Notes: generated by a model not told the origin, from the sequence alone. 64,000 nucleotides of DNA from Neocallimastix lanati (nom. inval.) (GCA_016946835.1 JACVTC010000021.1:1292501-1356500); one strand, 5' to 3'; shown: positions 26,587 through 41,929, counted from the first letter of the stretch. A program made the numbers and translations.

Positions 26587-29500
26587 CTACATTTCCATGA
26601 TGAAGTCTGAGAAATATTTAAGCTTGGGTCCAGAAATACTTTTGGTTAATGGATCTGCCATCATTGAGTTAGAACCAATGAGTGTTAATTTAATTTCATT
26701 TTTCATAATTTCATCTTGAACATATTTGTATTTTATATCCATATATTTGCATCGTCCCTTTTGGTTTTCATTTTCAGCTATATCCTTACATGGTTTATTA
26801 TCTATTCTAATATTAATTCTAATGTTTTTGTTAAATATTTCATTAACTAATCTTCTTATCCATATAGTTTGTTTGGTACATTCTATTAAGCTTGAGTATT
26901 CGGCTTCTGTGGTTGATAAGGCTATATTTTTCTGTGTAATTGATTTCCATGATATTGGGCTATTTCCTAATACAAAAATATATCCTGAAGTGGATCTTCT
27001 TTTAACCTCATCACCAGCGAAATCTGCATCACAATAAGCTCTTAAAATTTTCTTTCCGTTATAATGAATTGAATAGTCCTTGGTACTTTTAAGATATTTT
27101 AGTATTTGTATACCTGCATTCAAATCAGCTCTTGTTGGATTCTCAGAAAATCTTGCAGCTTGATTTACTGCAAATGCTATGTCAGGTCTTGATTTTGTTG
27201 ATACATATAATAGAGATCCAATCAATCTTTTATAATCAGTTTTGTTAATTTTCTCAGAGTTTTCTCTATCTTCTAATTTTGCATTAATACATGGTATTCT
27301 AGTTATTTTAGTATTGTTTATGTTGTAGTTAGTTAACATTTTTTCAATATAATCTTTTTGATTAATTTTGTAGCCTTTATTTGTTTTAACTATATTGATT
27401 CCAATAATTGTGTTTGCTGATTTATCTGTGGAGACTTTGTATTTACGTTTTATCTTTGAAACAACTTTGGTAATTTCTTTATTCTCTCCTGCAATTAGTA
27501 TATCATCAACATAGAGTGTTAGTAATAAGCATAATTTATTATTTTTATATTTACCAAATAAACAACTATCTGTATTATATTGAATTAACCCAATTTTCTT
27601 AAGAAAACCGGAGATTTCGTAAAACCATTGTCTTCCAGCTTGTTTGAGTCCATAAAGAGCCTTTCGTAATAATCCTGATTTTCCGCAATTGAAATTTTTA
27701 TCACCGATTGGAATTTGAACATAAATTTTCTCATCTAATTTAGCGTTCAAATATGCAGCTTTAATATCGATTTGTCTTAAATCCCATTTATATATAGATG
27801 CAATAGCAATAGTTAATCTAAAACTATCCATTTCTATTGTAGAAGAATAGGTGCAGTTATAATCAACTCCTTTAATTTGTCGAAAACCTTTGACGACCAA
27901 TCTAGCTTTATATATACCATTATCTTTTATGGTAAAAACCCATTTAACGTCGAGTGGCTTAATGCCTTTTGGGATATTTTTATTTTCAACAATTTTCATT
28001 ACATTATTTCCATATAAATTTTGTAATTCTTTGTTAATTGCGTCTTTCCATTTGTCCGCATTTTCTGAATTCATAGCTTCTTCATAATTCTTGGGAATTA
28101 ATGTATTAATGTTATTGACTCTATTTCTCTTGCGTCTTTCGTTTTCATCTGAGTCTGTTTTCCTTTCAAAAAATGGTTTATTTGATGTAAATACTCTATC
28201 TTTTATTTTTCTTTCTTCATTCAATTGATAATTTTTTCTTTTTCTTTTTCGATAGTTTTTTGTTTTCTCGTTATCAATTTTATCATTTTTGTTTACTGGT
28301 TTATCGAAAATTTTATTATTTCTTTTAATATTAAATTTAAAGTTCTTTTCTTTGTTCTTTCTTAGTTTTCTTTTATCTAAAGGTTCCAGATCACTAAAAC
28401 TGTCCTCAGATTCATTCTCTGAATTATAGTCATTCATTTTATTATTATCATATATTTTATTATTTTCCAAATTTGATTTTTCATTCATCTTCATATTAGC
28501 CAGATTTTTATGATTGCTTTCAATTCTATTCTCAATAAGTTTCTGGTCTAAAATTTCATAATTATTAAGGTTTGATTTAGATAAATTTTTATAATTATTA
28601 AGGTTTGAAATTTTTAATTTATTCTTAAATTTGAAATTTTTGAAATTTTTATTCAAATTTTTATTAATAAAACTTTTTTTCACATTTTTGTTAAAAAAAT
28701 CATTTTTTGTGATTTTTATACCCTTTATGTTATTATCGTTATTTCTATTAATAATAGTGTTATTTTCATTACTTTTACTATTATCATGTAGGATTTTGGC
28801 ATGGTTTTCGTTTGATGAAACTTTTATATTATCTTCAATATTTGAATTTTTGAGTATTTCCTCTTGTTTTTCAGCTAATTTTTGATTTTCGTTAATTTTA
28901 TCTTCATTGATTTTATCATCATTAATTTTGTCTTCATTAATTTTATTTTCATTGATTATGTCTTCATTAATTTTATTTTCATTAATTATGTCTTCATTAA
29001 TTATGTCTTCATTAATTATTTCGTTTTCTGAATTATTGTCTAACATGTTTTCATTATTGTATTCATCCATTAAATCAATATTATCTTCAATATTAATTTT
29101 ATTCGGTTTGTTTTCATTCATTTCAAATTCATTATGATAAATAGATTGACTAAATTGATGTTGTGAATCATGTTGTAAGTCCTGTTCCCCCTCAATTTGT
29201 TTATCTGAAGGATTTGAGGAATGAAAAAATGATGTGCCAAGTGAACCTAGAGTACTTTCATTGAAGTATGCGTCACGAACTATAATTATTGTTTTTGAAG
29301 TAGTGTCGAGGACACGATAACCTGGGGAATCTGATGAGTATCCTAAGAAAATACCTGGTTTTGTATTATTTTCAAATTTTCCTTGTTTGTATCTATTAAG
29401 GAAAAATACTTTACATCCAAACACTTTAAGTTTAGATATATCAATTTTCTTATTAAAAAATACCTCGTTCGGGATTTTAAAATTAATTCCTTGATTCGGA

Positions 29501-31704
29501 TTTAAATTATACAATATACATGCACATTTAATAGCTTCATCCCATAAAATAGGTGATAATTTAGCTGCACTAAGTAATGTTTTCGCGCAGTTATCTAATG
29601 TCTGATTAATTCTTTCAGCGCGACCATTTTGTTGGGGATTACCTGGTGTTGAATGATTGAATATAATTCCATTATTTTTAAGATAATTTATAAAATTAGA
29701 ATTGTTATATTCTAAACCGTTATCAGATCTTACTTCTTTTATATTGTAATTACAAGTATTTTTCATAAGTTTGTGAAACTCAATAAATTTTTGTACTGCT
29801 TCAGATTTGTGTTTCAGTAAGTAGACCCAACATTTTCTACTGAAATCATCTATGAATGTTATATAATATTTGTATCCACTAAATGATGGTGAAGGCTTTA
29901 GTGGTCCGACGATATCAGAATGAACGACTTGTAATGGTGAGGAACTTTTGTTGATTGTTTTGTTGAATGGTTTTTTCTTGAGTTTACTTATTTTGCAATC
30001 TTCACAATTTATATTATCATTCTTTTCTTCCTTAATGTTGTTGTTTTCTAGAAATTTTTGAAGATTTTGATTGTAATAGTGGCCTAATCTAGCATACCAT
30101 AATTTTAAATCGACATTGTTTATATTATAATCTTTATTTTTCATTGAGCTTGTATTTAAAGTAAAGAGGTTTTCATCATTTGTATAAACGGTAGTAATTA
30201 GTTTATTATTTTTAAATATTTGGAGTCTTTCTTTATTGTTATGCATATCCATTACTAATTTGAAGCCTTTTTTACATAGGTAATGAGTGGAAATTAAATT
30301 ATTTTGTATGTTTGGAGCATAAAATACTTCTCCAATAGAAAAATTATTATTTTTATACATCCCTTTGTACATACCCTTTTTGTATATTCTTTCGGATTGT
30401 CCGTTTGGGTATGTAATTCCTCTATTAGCAACTTCTTCAATGTTTGATAGTATTTTTATATTATTAGATAAATTAATCCCTGTTCCACTATCAATGATCC
30501 ATGATTCTATATTGTTATCTTCCATAATATTATTTTCTTCTTTTAAGATTTCGGTAGTTACTTTATTTACCCTTATGTTCCTGGAAGTTATTGAACTGTT
30601 ATTAAAATTATCTTTTACACAATTAGTTTTTATATTGAAGCAGAAGTCGAATGAAGGATCTGAATCTGAATTCGAATTGTTTTGTTCTTCATAATTAACG
30701 TTATAAGATTTGAAGTTTCTTTTACTACCTTTCCTGTTTAAAGATGTTCTTTTAATTTTAATTTTGTTTCTTGACTTATTATTAATATTTTTCTTTTCTC
30801 CTCTATAGTTATTATTTGGTGAATTCGATGGATTGAAGAAACAGTTATCAGTAGTGTGCCCATTTTTATGGCAATATTGACAGTATTCGTTGGAATTTGC
30901 TTCTTTATTAAAATTATATGGGTGTTTCCCATTTCGGACTCTATTAATTTGATCTTCGTGTTGATATGTTTCCTTGATTTCTACTCGTTTAATACTTTTA
31001 CTTTTCTTAATTATGGTACTTAGTTTTGTTATGTCTTCTTTTAAATCCTTAAATGTCTTTTCAACATATAGAAATGTGAATGAATATGCGATGCCGACTT
31101 TATTTAGTTCCTCTAAAGAATACAAGACTTTTGTTTCTTCACTTAGTTCTGGCTTATTTTGAGATTTTGCCTCGTTATTGTATTCTGTAAATAATGAGTT
31201 AAGATTATCTAAATACAGTTTAAAGTCATCGTTTTCGATTTCTAGCTTTTTTATCTTCATTTCAATTTCAAATAATCTTGAAGGGCCTGTTTCTGAAAAT
31301 CTTTCCTTTAATTCCTTTATCATTAAGTAGGCACTTGTACAATTATTTAATAAGCTTTTTGTATATTTGTCGAGGCTGTTTAATATTATAATTCTGACTG
31401 TACTGTCATATTTTAAATGTTTTTTATTTGTGTTTATATCTTTGATATTCTTTGATATATAATCACCCAATTCTTCAGAATCAAGGAATAATTTTAAGTC
31501 TGAATGCCATTTGTGAAAGTTTTCATTTGTAATTCTAAAGTTTTGAATGTGAAATTTATTAATTGTGTTGGTTTGAATATTTGGAGGTTCTACTTCGACA
31601 AGAGTATCATTCATTGTTGTACTCGATGTATTTGTAGTCTTTGTTGTCTTTGAAGAAGTTTTTGAAGAACTCCCCGTAGCTGTTGAATTATCTGATTTAG
31701 TCAT
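26587..31704 (-). CDS. Copia 1 Gag-Pol polyprotein (1705 aa)
   Basis: All copia domains occur in order in one frame. There is a Gag part with a CCHC knuckle at residues 275-288 (CQYCHKNGHTTDNC) and an aspartic protease with DSG at about 405. The integrase has CEDC at 567-570, catalytic Asp about 597, Asp about 661 and Glu about 697 (QQNGRAERIN). A roughly 350-residue Asn/Lys/Glu-rich spacer (with NEDIINEDIINENKINED repeats) comes next. Reverse transcriptase follows, with DIKAAYLNA, ALYGLKQAGRQW and YVDD at about 1398-1401, then RNase H with DADFAGDEVKRRSTSG and STTEAEY. The first zinc-binding His of the integrase HHCC motif is Tyr (LWYARLGH). No stop or frameshift is present. Confidence 0.96.
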   Translation of the reverse strand: MTKSDNSTATGSSSKTSSKTTKTTNTSSTTMNDTLVEVEPPNIQTNTINKFHIQNFRITNENFHKWHSDLKLFLDSEELGDYISKNIKDINTNKKHLKYDSTVRIIILNSLDKYTKSLLNNCTSAYLMIKELKERFSETGPSRLFEIEMKIKKLEIENDDFKLYLDNLNSLFTEYNNEAKSQNKPELSEETKVLYSLEELNKVGIAYSFTFLYVEKTFKDLKEDITKLSTIIKKSKSIKRVEIKETYQHEDQINRVRNGKHPYNFNKEANSNEYCQYCHKNGHTTDNCFFNPSNSPNNNYRGEKKNINNKSRNKIKIKRTSLNRKGSKRNFKSYNVNYEEQNNSNSDSDPSFDFCFNIKTNCVKDNFNNSSITSRNIRVNKVTTEILKEENNIMEDNNIESWIIDSGTGINLSNNIKILSNIEEVANRGITYPNGQSERIYKKGMYKGMYKNNNFSIGEVFYAPNIQNNLISTHYLCKKGFKLVMDMHNNKERLQIFKNNKLITTVYTNDENLFTLNTSSMKNKDYNINNVDLKLWYARLGHYYNQNLQKFLENNNIKEEKNDNINCEDCKISKLKKKPFNKTINKSSSPLQVVHSDIVGPLKPSPSFSGYKYYITFIDDFSRKCWVYLLKHKSEAVQKFIEFHKLMKNTCNYNIKEVRSDNGLEYNNSNFINYLKNNGIIFNHSTPGNPQQNGRAERINQTLDNCAKTLLSAAKLSPILWDEAIKCACILYNLNPNQGINFKIPNEVFFNKKIDISKLKVFGCKVFFLNRYKQGKFENNTKPGIFLGYSSDSPGYRVLDTTSKTIIIVRDAYFNESTLGSLGTSFFHSSNPSDKQIEGEQDLQHDSQHQFSQSIYHNEFEMNENKPNKINIEDNIDLMDEYNNENMLDNNSENEIINEDIINEDIINENKINEDIINENKINEDKINDDKINEDKINENQKLAEKQEEILKNSNIEDNIKVSSNENHAKILHDNSKSNENNTIINRNNDNNIKGIKITKNDFFNKNVKKSFINKNLNKNFKNFKFKNKLKISNLNNYKNLSKSNLNNYEILDQKLIENRIESNHKNLANMKMNEKSNLENNKIYDNNKMNDYNSENESEDSFSDLEPLDKRKLRKNKEKNFKFNIKRNNKIFDKPVNKNDKIDNEKTKNYRKRKRKNYQLNEERKIKDRVFTSNKPFFERKTDSDENERRKRNRVNNINTLIPKNYEEAMNSENADKWKDAINKELQNLYGNNVMKIVENKNIPKGIKPLDVKWVFTIKDNGIYKARLVVKGFRQIKGVDYNCTYSSTIEMDSFRLTIAIASIYKWDLRQIDIKAAYLNAKLDEKIYVQIPIGDKNFNCGKSGLLRKALYGLKQAGRQWFYEISGFLKKIGLIQYNTDSCLFGKYKNNKLCLLLTLYVDDILIAGENKEITKVVSKIKRKYKVSTDKSANTIIGINIVKTNKGYKINQKDYIEKMLTNYNINNTKITRIPCINAKLEDRENSEKINKTDYKRLIGSLLYVSTKSRPDIAFAVNQAARFSENPTRADLNAGIQILKYLKSTKDYSIHYNGKKILRAYCDADFAGDEVKRRSTSGYIFVLGNSPISWKSITQKNIALSTTEAEYSSLIECTKQTIWIRRLVNEIFNKNIRINIRIDNKPCKDIAENENQKGRCKYMDIKYKYVQDEIMKNEIKLTLIGSNSMMADPLTKSISGPKLKYFSDFIMEM

Positions 31705-31802
31705 TTTAATGTGGCTGCCAATATTTCTTTATTTTAATATTTAATGAATGTTTAATATTTAATATATTAGATTTTGATATCAGCAATTGTTAATGAATTA
31801 TT

Positions 31803-31822
31803 GAGTCATGAGACTCTTAATC
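31803..31822 (-). other. Copia 1 primer-binding site, complementary to tRNA-Lys(CUU) anticodon region
   Basis: The plus strand reads GAGTCATGAGACTCTTAATC right next to the 5' LTR. TGAGACTCTTAATC is the anticodon stem-loop of eukaryotic tRNA-Lys(CUU), ending around position 39-40 of the tRNA. The element sense strand is its complement. A primer ending inside the anticodon arm implies a cleaved half-tRNA, as known for Drosophila copia with initiator tRNA-Met. Confidence 0.8.
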
Positions 31823-32098
31823 TGTTAAATATAACACTTAAATTCAGAAATGATATTTATATTTTATTATGTGTTTATTTATTTATTTATTTATTTATTT
31901 ATTGCTTTTACATTTAGAAAGACCTTTTTCGTTTAAGAATATGTTATTACATGTTATTAATATTTATTTTCTAGTCTAACATTATTGGTAACATTTAACG
32001 TTACACTGCATTATATTATCGAATAAAAAAAATATTTTACACTTAATAATGTAGTATAATATACAATGTAATTAAACACATAACTGTGATATTTAACA
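31823..32098 (-). repeat. Copia 1, 5' LTR (276 bp)
   Basis: This is the partner of 26298-26565. It should contain the promoter and polyadenylation signals of the element, but no TATA box can be singled out in such AT-rich sequence. Confidence 0.95.
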
Positions 32099-32989
32099 AT
32101 TATAATTATAATTATCTATATAGAATTATGAAAAATTTTACTAATTTTATATTCTTTCTTGAAAATAAGAATTAGAGGCAACTTAGAATAGAATACATAT
32201 ATTTATTATTTATTTTTATTTTTATTTTTATTTTATTTTATTGTTTTTTTTTTTTTTTTTTTTATTTTTTTCTTTTTTTACAAATTATTACTTTTGATAT
32301 TATGATATTATAATAAAAACATTTCATAAATTATTAATTTTATTATTTATTTTTTATTTATTACTATTTTTTTTTTTAAAAAAAAAAAAGAATAAAAAAA
32401 ATTAAATAGTGTTATTTAAAAACTTTTCTATTAATCTTTTTTATAATTAAAAGACATAAAATAAAATAAAAATAATAATTAAATATTTATTTATTTTTCT
32501 TTATAAAAGGTTAATTTAATTAAAATAATAAATATTAAATTTTTAAAACTTCTTATTCCATTTTATTTTATAATTTTAAAGATATTTAACATTAAAATAT
32601 TTTATATTTAAAAAGATATTTAACATTGCATTTATTTTATAATTTAAAAGATATTTAACATTAAAATATTTTATATTTAAAAAGATATTTTACATTGCAT
32701 ATTTTAAAAAATATATATATATATTTAATTTTATTTATTTATTTATTTACTTATTTACTTATTAATTTATTTATTTACTTATTAATTTATTTATTTATTT
32801 ATTAAATTATTTATATTATAAAAAAAATAATAATAATAAAAATTTAGCAATCTTTTCATCAGTCCTAAAAAATTATATTTTTAAATTATTATAGAATAAT
32901 AGTTTAAATTTGGTTTACAATGATTAAACCAAATTTAAACATATTTAAATAAAATAAAACATTATTTTCTAGTACCAACAACTTTTATG

Positions 32990-33036
<47 letters not shown>

Positions 33037-33185
33037 TAATAAAATTTATAACGTTTAATAAAATATGGCAAAAAAAAAAAAAAAAAAAATTTTTTTTCAA
33101 TATTTCTTCTTTTTTTTTTTTGGCCATTACTATTTTATGTTTTAATAAAATTAAAAAAAAAATAAAATAGTATATATTCAAACGT
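32099..33185. other. Spacer between units A and B
   Basis: This is the far end of unit A after the copia insertion, then the 3' flank of gene B. It contains T-runs (a 39-base run ends near 33033), TTTA repeats at 32730-32810 and the block ATGATTAAACCAAATTTAAAC shared with the other units. Confidence 0.5.
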
Positions 33186-35288
33186 CTAATTAGTATTTAT
33201 ATTATCTTGGTTATAATTTTGAATATGAACAGTATTAAATATATTATTTTTGGTTTCTTGGATTTCATTAATGATATTGTTTATTTTTATATCTAAATTT
33301 TCAGAATATTGAATAAATTCAAAGCTTTTTTGATATAAATAATTTATGTTATTTTTAAGATAATTCCCATAGAATATATCTTTAGTTGTCTTTATGTTAT
33401 TATCAAAACATTGACTATAATGTATAAATAACTCTGTCATTTTATTAAGAATAATTTCTAAATATTCTTTTTCTTCAAGTAAAAGGTTATATTTAAATTC
33501 TAAGTAATCTTTCGAGATATTCAATCCGTTATTCGTTAATGAATCATTATTTAAATCTTTATGATTTTGGAAATCATCAATACTTTCATTGTTTTGTGAA
33601 AGTGTTTTTGAAGGTATTTGTATTGGTGATGATAACAATGATGAGGTTGATGATGGTGATGGTGATGGATACGACTGTGATGGATATGATGATGATTGAT
33701 ATGTTTGTGATGGTGATGGATATTCATTTTTATTTTGTAAGGAATTTTGATTTAAATTTATTATATCTTCATTCAAATTATTATTATCATTATTACTTTC
33801 ATCATTATTAATTTCATTTTGATTATTAATGCTAATAATGTTATTATTAGGAGTAGTAATTACATTGTTATCAATGCTATTAATGTTATTATTAGGAGTA
33901 GTAATTACATTGTTATCATTACTAAAAGTTTGTTTTGATGTATCCAAATATTGAGTTAGATTTGAAAATAAATTATTTTCCAATTGAATATCACTTAAAG
34001 AAGGATAGAATGACATTAAATCTTTCATCACTTCATCACTGCCACTGTAATTTTCGTTATCGTTAGAAATCGTTTCATCTTCTTTCATATCCGAGTTATT
34101 TCCATAATTCTTATTATCTTCTTTCATATTTACCTTAATTCCAGAATTCTTATTACTTTCTTTAATTTCTTTTTTCTGGTAATAATTAATACAAAAATTA
34201 AATGTTCCTTTTAATTTATATGATTTAGTATCTTCATCAAAGAAAAAAAAGGAATTAAAATAATATGGGTATAGACTTTCTTTTCCCTCCACCATATAAT
34301 CTTTATGTCTTTTAAGAAAAGATTTTTCTTTTCTTTTATGTAATTGTTTATAACTCATAAGTGAAAATGGTTCACTTGCTATCATATCTTTATTCTCTTG
34401 GAAAATAATAAAGTAATAGAGCCAGAACCCATTCCTTATTGTAGTACTATTAGTATGGAGTTCAACATCGATATATGAATTAGATGGTGGTATATTTGGA
34501 TTTAATACTTTAACTCGATGGAGAGATACCATTTCTCGAATTTCTTTGGAGGAATAAGAATTAAAATCCGCTTTAAATTTATTAATACATTGCTTCACCT
34601 CAGCTAGAGTTTTAACATTTTTATTAGCAATTCTTAAGCCGAATTGATAAATTTCACCTTTGACATTGTTAAAAGTATCGAGCTTAAAACGTAATTTAAC
34701 CGGTCTTCCAATAGCAGCCTTTTTTCTTTCTTTATTCTTATCTTTACTGACATTAGTCTTCGTGGTGACATTATTTCTTGTGGTAGCATTATTTCTTGTG
34801 GTAGCATTAATTTTTTTAGAGTTATTCCTGTTGTTTAAATTTTCTTCAATAGCAGAAGTAATTTCTTTCTTGATTTTAATTTGTTGATGCTCATTTTTTT
34901 TCTCTTCTACATAATTCATAAAATTCATAGAATTCATATTCCTATTCCTATTCCTATTCATATTCATATTTTTTACATTATATTTGGAACTCGTTCCACC
35001 AACAGCATCGGTTAATTTATCATCTTGATACACAATTTTTTTGACAAAGTTACCTAAACCAACTTCAATTTTATCATCAGGTTTTTTTTCTGCAAAGGAT
35101 TGTATCATATTTTGAAAATACTCTACATGGTCATATTTTTTACTAATTTTAAAAAAATTTTTAACTTCACAACCGGTTTTTATTTCTGCCAAGTCAAGGT
35201 TAGCACTGTCATATTTTTTCATAAATTCCGAAAGATAATTTAGAATTCGTAAGACTCTTTCCTTTATTACTTCATCATTTCCGGACAT
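33186..35288 (-). CDS. Asn-rich tandem-family protein, copy B (700 aa)
   Basis: The architecture is the same as copy A, and the N-terminal about 100 residues and central domain are almost identical. It differs by three ATT-containing hexapeptide repeats, a duplicated NNVITTPNNNI block, and an added YQSSSYPSQSYPSPSPSS stretch in the Ser/Pro-rich region. It lacks the repeated NNDEVS block of copy A. The frame is intact. Function is unknown. Confidence 0.85.
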   Translation of the reverse strand: MSGNDEVIKERVLRILNYLSEFMKKYDSANLDLAEIKTGCEVKNFFKISKKYDHVEYFQNMIQSFAEKKPDDKIEVGLGNFVKKIVYQDDKLTDAVGGTSSKYNVKNMNMNRNRNRNMNSMNFMNYVEEKKNEHQQIKIKKEITSAIEENLNNRNNSKKINATTRNNATTRNNVTTKTNVSKDKNKERKKAAIGRPVKLRFKLDTFNNVKGEIYQFGLRIANKNVKTLAEVKQCINKFKADFNSYSSKEIREMVSLHRVKVLNPNIPPSNSYIDVELHTNSTTIRNGFWLYYFIIFQENKDMIASEPFSLMSYKQLHKRKEKSFLKRHKDYMVEGKESLYPYYFNSFFFFDEDTKSYKLKGTFNFCINYYQKKEIKESNKNSGIKVNMKEDNKNYGNNSDMKEDETISNDNENYSGSDEVMKDLMSFYPSLSDIQLENNLFSNLTQYLDTSKQTFSNDNNVITTPNNNINSIDNNVITTPNNNIISINNQNEINNDESNNDNNNLNEDIINLNQNSLQNKNEYPSPSQTYQSSSYPSQSYPSPSPSSTSSLLSSPIQIPSKTLSQNNESIDDFQNHKDLNNDSLTNNGLNISKDYLEFKYNLLLEEKEYLEIILNKMTELFIHYSQCFDNNIKTTKDIFYGNYLKNNINYLYQKSFEFIQYSENLDIKINNIINEIQETKNNIFNTVHIQNYNQDNINTN

Positions 35289-38502
<3,214 letters not shown>

Positions 38503-40606
38503 CTAATTAGTATTTATATTATCTTGGTTATAATTTTGAATATGAACAGCATTAAATGTATTATTTTCGGTTTCTTGGATTTCATTAATGATATTGTTTA
38601 TTTTTATATCTAAATTTTTATAATATTGAATAAATTCACATCCTTTTTGATATAAATAATTTATGTTATTTTTAAGATAATTCCCATAGAATATATCTTT
38701 AGTTGTCTTTATGTTATTATCAAAACATTGACTATAATGTATAAATAACTCTGTCATTTTATTAAAAATAATTTCTAAATATTCTTTTTCTTCAAGTAAA
38801 AGGTTATATTTAAATTCTAAGTAATATTTCGAGATATTCAATCCGTTATTCGTTAATGAATCATTATTTAAATCTTTATGATTTTGGAAATCATCAATAC
38901 TTTCATTGTTTTGTGAAAGTGTTTTTGAAGGTATTTGTATTGGTGATGATAACAATGATGAGGTTGGTGATGGTGATGGATACGACTGTGATGGATATGA
39001 TGATGATTGATATGTTTGTGATGGTGATGGATATTCATTTTTATTTTGTAAGGAATTTTGATTTAAATTTATTATATCTTCATTTAAATTATTATTGTTA
39101 TTATTGATTTCATCATTACTTACTTCGTCATTATTACTTTCAACATTATTAATTTCATTTTGATTATTAATGCTATTAATGTTATTATTAGGAGTAGTAG
39201 TAATTACATTTTTATCATTACTAAAAATTTGTTTTGATGTATCCAAATATTGAGTTAGATTTGAAAATAAAATATTTTCAAATTGAATATCACTTAAAGA
39301 AGGATAGAATGACATTAAATCTTTCATCACTTCATCACTGCCACTGTAATTTCCGTTATCGTTAGAAATCGTTTCATCTTCTTTCACATCCGAGTTATTT
39401 CCATAATTCTTATTATCTTCTTTCATATTTACCTTAATTCCAGAATTCTTATTACTTTCTTTAATTTCTTTTTTCTGGTAATAATTAATACAAAAATTAA
39501 ATGTTCCTTTTAATTTATATGATTTAGTATCTTCATCAAAGAAAAAAAAGGAATTAAAATAATATGGATAGAGACTTTCTTTTCCCTCCACCATATAATC
39601 TTTATGTCTTTTAAGAAAAGATTTATCTTTTCTTTTATGTAATTGTTTATAACTCATAAGTGAAAATGGTTCACTTGTTATCATGTCTTTATTCTCTTGG
39701 AAAATAATAAAGTAGTAGAGCCAGAACCCGTTCCTTATTGTAATACTATTAGTATGGAGTTCAACATCTATATATGAATTAAATGGTGGTATATTTGGAT
39801 TTAATACTTTAACTCGATGGAGAGATACCATTTCTCGAATTTCTTTGGAGGAATAAGAATTAAAATCCGCTTTAAATTTATTAATACATTGCTTCACCTC
39901 AGCTAGAGTTTCAACATTTTTATTAGCAATTCTTAAGCCGAATTGATAAATTTCACCTTTGACATTGTTAAAAGTATCGAGCTTAAAACGTAATTTAACA
40001 GGTCTTCCAATAGCAGCCTTTTTTCTTTCTTTATTCTTATCTTTACTGACATTAGTCTTCGTGGTGGCATTATTTCTTGTGGTGGCATTATTTCTTGTGG
40101 TGGCATTATTTCTTGTGGTAGCATTAATTTTTTTAGAGTTATTCCTGTTGTTTAAATTTTCTTCAATAGCAGAAGTAATTTCTTTCTTGATTATAATTTG
40201 TTGATGCTCATTTTTTTGTCTCTTCTACATAATTCATAAAATTCATAAAATTCATATTCCTCTTCATATTCCTATTCATATTCATATTTTTTACATTATA
40301 TTTGGAACTCGTTCCACCAACAGCATCGGTTAATTTATCATCTTGATACACAATTTTTTTGACAAAGTTACCTAAACCAACTTCAGTTTTATCATCAGGT
40401 TTTTTTTCTGCAAAGGATTGTATCATATTTTGAAAATACTCTACATGGTCATATTTTTTACTAATTTTAAAAAAATTTTTAACTTCACAACCGGTTTTTA
40501 TTTCTGCCAAGTCAAGGTTAGCACTGTCATATTTTTTCATAAATTCCGAAAGATAATTTAGAATTCGTAAGACTCTTTCCTTTATTACTTCATCATTTCC
40601 GGACAT
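38503..40606 (-). pseudogene. Asn-rich tandem-family gene, copy C, frameshifted
   Basis: The first 129 or so codons (from ATG at 40604-40606) match the other copies up to NFMNYVEE. At about 40216-40220, copies A, B and D have eight T before CTCTTC, whereas this copy has seven T, G, T: one extra base, which shifts the frame and stops translation after 132 residues. The downstream frame then continues without breaks to 38503, including four ATT hexapeptide repeats, the central domain and the C-terminal helix. It is a recent pseudogene, or a sequencing indel beside a homopolymer. Confidence 0.8.
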
Positions 40607-41929
40607 TTTTATAAAAAAAAAATAATTAATATTAAATTTTAATTAAAACTTTAAATTCTAGCTCTTTTTGTTTCTATTAGTTATTATGATATTATTTAAT
40701 AATAATGTTATATTATTAAATTTTACTGAAAAAAAAAAAAAAAAAAAAAAATTAATGAAAAAACTTTTGAATTTATATAATTTTTTTATTATTATTATTT
40801 TTATAACCATTAAAATTATTTGATATTTTTATATTAAACCAATTAATACTCTTTTTAATCAAATCTGAAAAACTTTTTTTATAAGTTTGTGTAATATAAA
40901 ATTTAAATTAAAAATATACTGTATTAATATAATATTCAATATATTAATGACTAATTTATTAAAAAAATAAATCTTAATTTTGAATCAATCAGAAAATGAA
41001 GGATAAAATGAAATAATAATAAAAAAAAGATTAAATAATAGAATATATTACGAATTAATATTATATATATTATATATTATATATGAAACAATATTTATTT
41101 TATATATATTTTTTTTAGTTCCAAAAAAAAAAAAAATTAGAAATAAAAATAATAAAGAAAAAAATTGCAATTAACAATAATTGTTAATATATATATATAT
41201 TTATATATAAATGTTTTTAATTGAAATTAGATTATCAATAACAGAAAAAATAAAAAAAATCAAAAAAAAAGTAATATGAAATTAAAAAAAAATATTATAA
41301 AAATAATAATAGATGATATAAATAGTATTATAATTAAAATTAAGATCTTTATAATTTTTATAATCTAATAGTCGATACAGATAGAAGTGAAATTTCAAAA
41401 CGTAATAAAAAAAATTTTAATAAATACAATTAATGTTAATTTCAAATTCAAAATATTTTTTTATTATTTTATTTTTTTATCTTTTAATTGTTTTTTATAA
41501 TTAAAATACTATTTTGTTTATAGCTCTAATTATTAATAAATTTTAAATTTTTAATTTTAGTATCTACTTTTTGATACTATTTTATGTTACATTAAAATAG
41601 GTTAACTTTTAATTTTGTTAAGTCTTTTTTTTTTTTTTTTTTATCGTTATTATTAATAATTTTTAATATATGAACTTAGCATCTATTGGATGATCAAATA
41701 TTTTTAAACTTTAAAAATTATTTAGAGGGTTAATGGATTAGGATTAATATTAATAATATTAATGAAATTGAATATGTCTAAATTTTTGTTATTAAAAGTT
41801 ATTATTATAAATTTATATATGATAGAATAATTCAATTTTATATATTTTTAATACTTTAATATATAATATTTTATTATTCAAAATTAATAATAGCTTTTGT
41901 ATTTTGTATTTTTTCTTTTGTTGATTTTA

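Larger units (their letters stand above)
26298..32098 (-). mobile_element. Ty1/copia LTR retrotransposon 1, complete and intact
   Basis: The LTRs lie at 26298-26565 (3') and 31823-32098 (5'), beginning and ending TGTTAAATA and TATTTAACA. A perfect 5-bp target duplication ATTAT flanks the element (26293-26297 and 32099-32103). The primer-binding site touches the 5' LTR and a G-rich polypurine tract touches the 3' LTR. One uninterrupted 1705-codon frame lies between. By eye the LTRs differ by two substitutions plus an 8-bp TTTA-repeat difference, so insertion is recent. It lies inside unit A of the tandem array. Confidence 0.97.

Noticed and set aside
28631-29137. Leu/Ser/Phe-rich plus-strand frames opposite copia 1 and 2
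   Set aside because: They are shadows of the Asn/Lys-rich polyprotein spacer read on the other strand.
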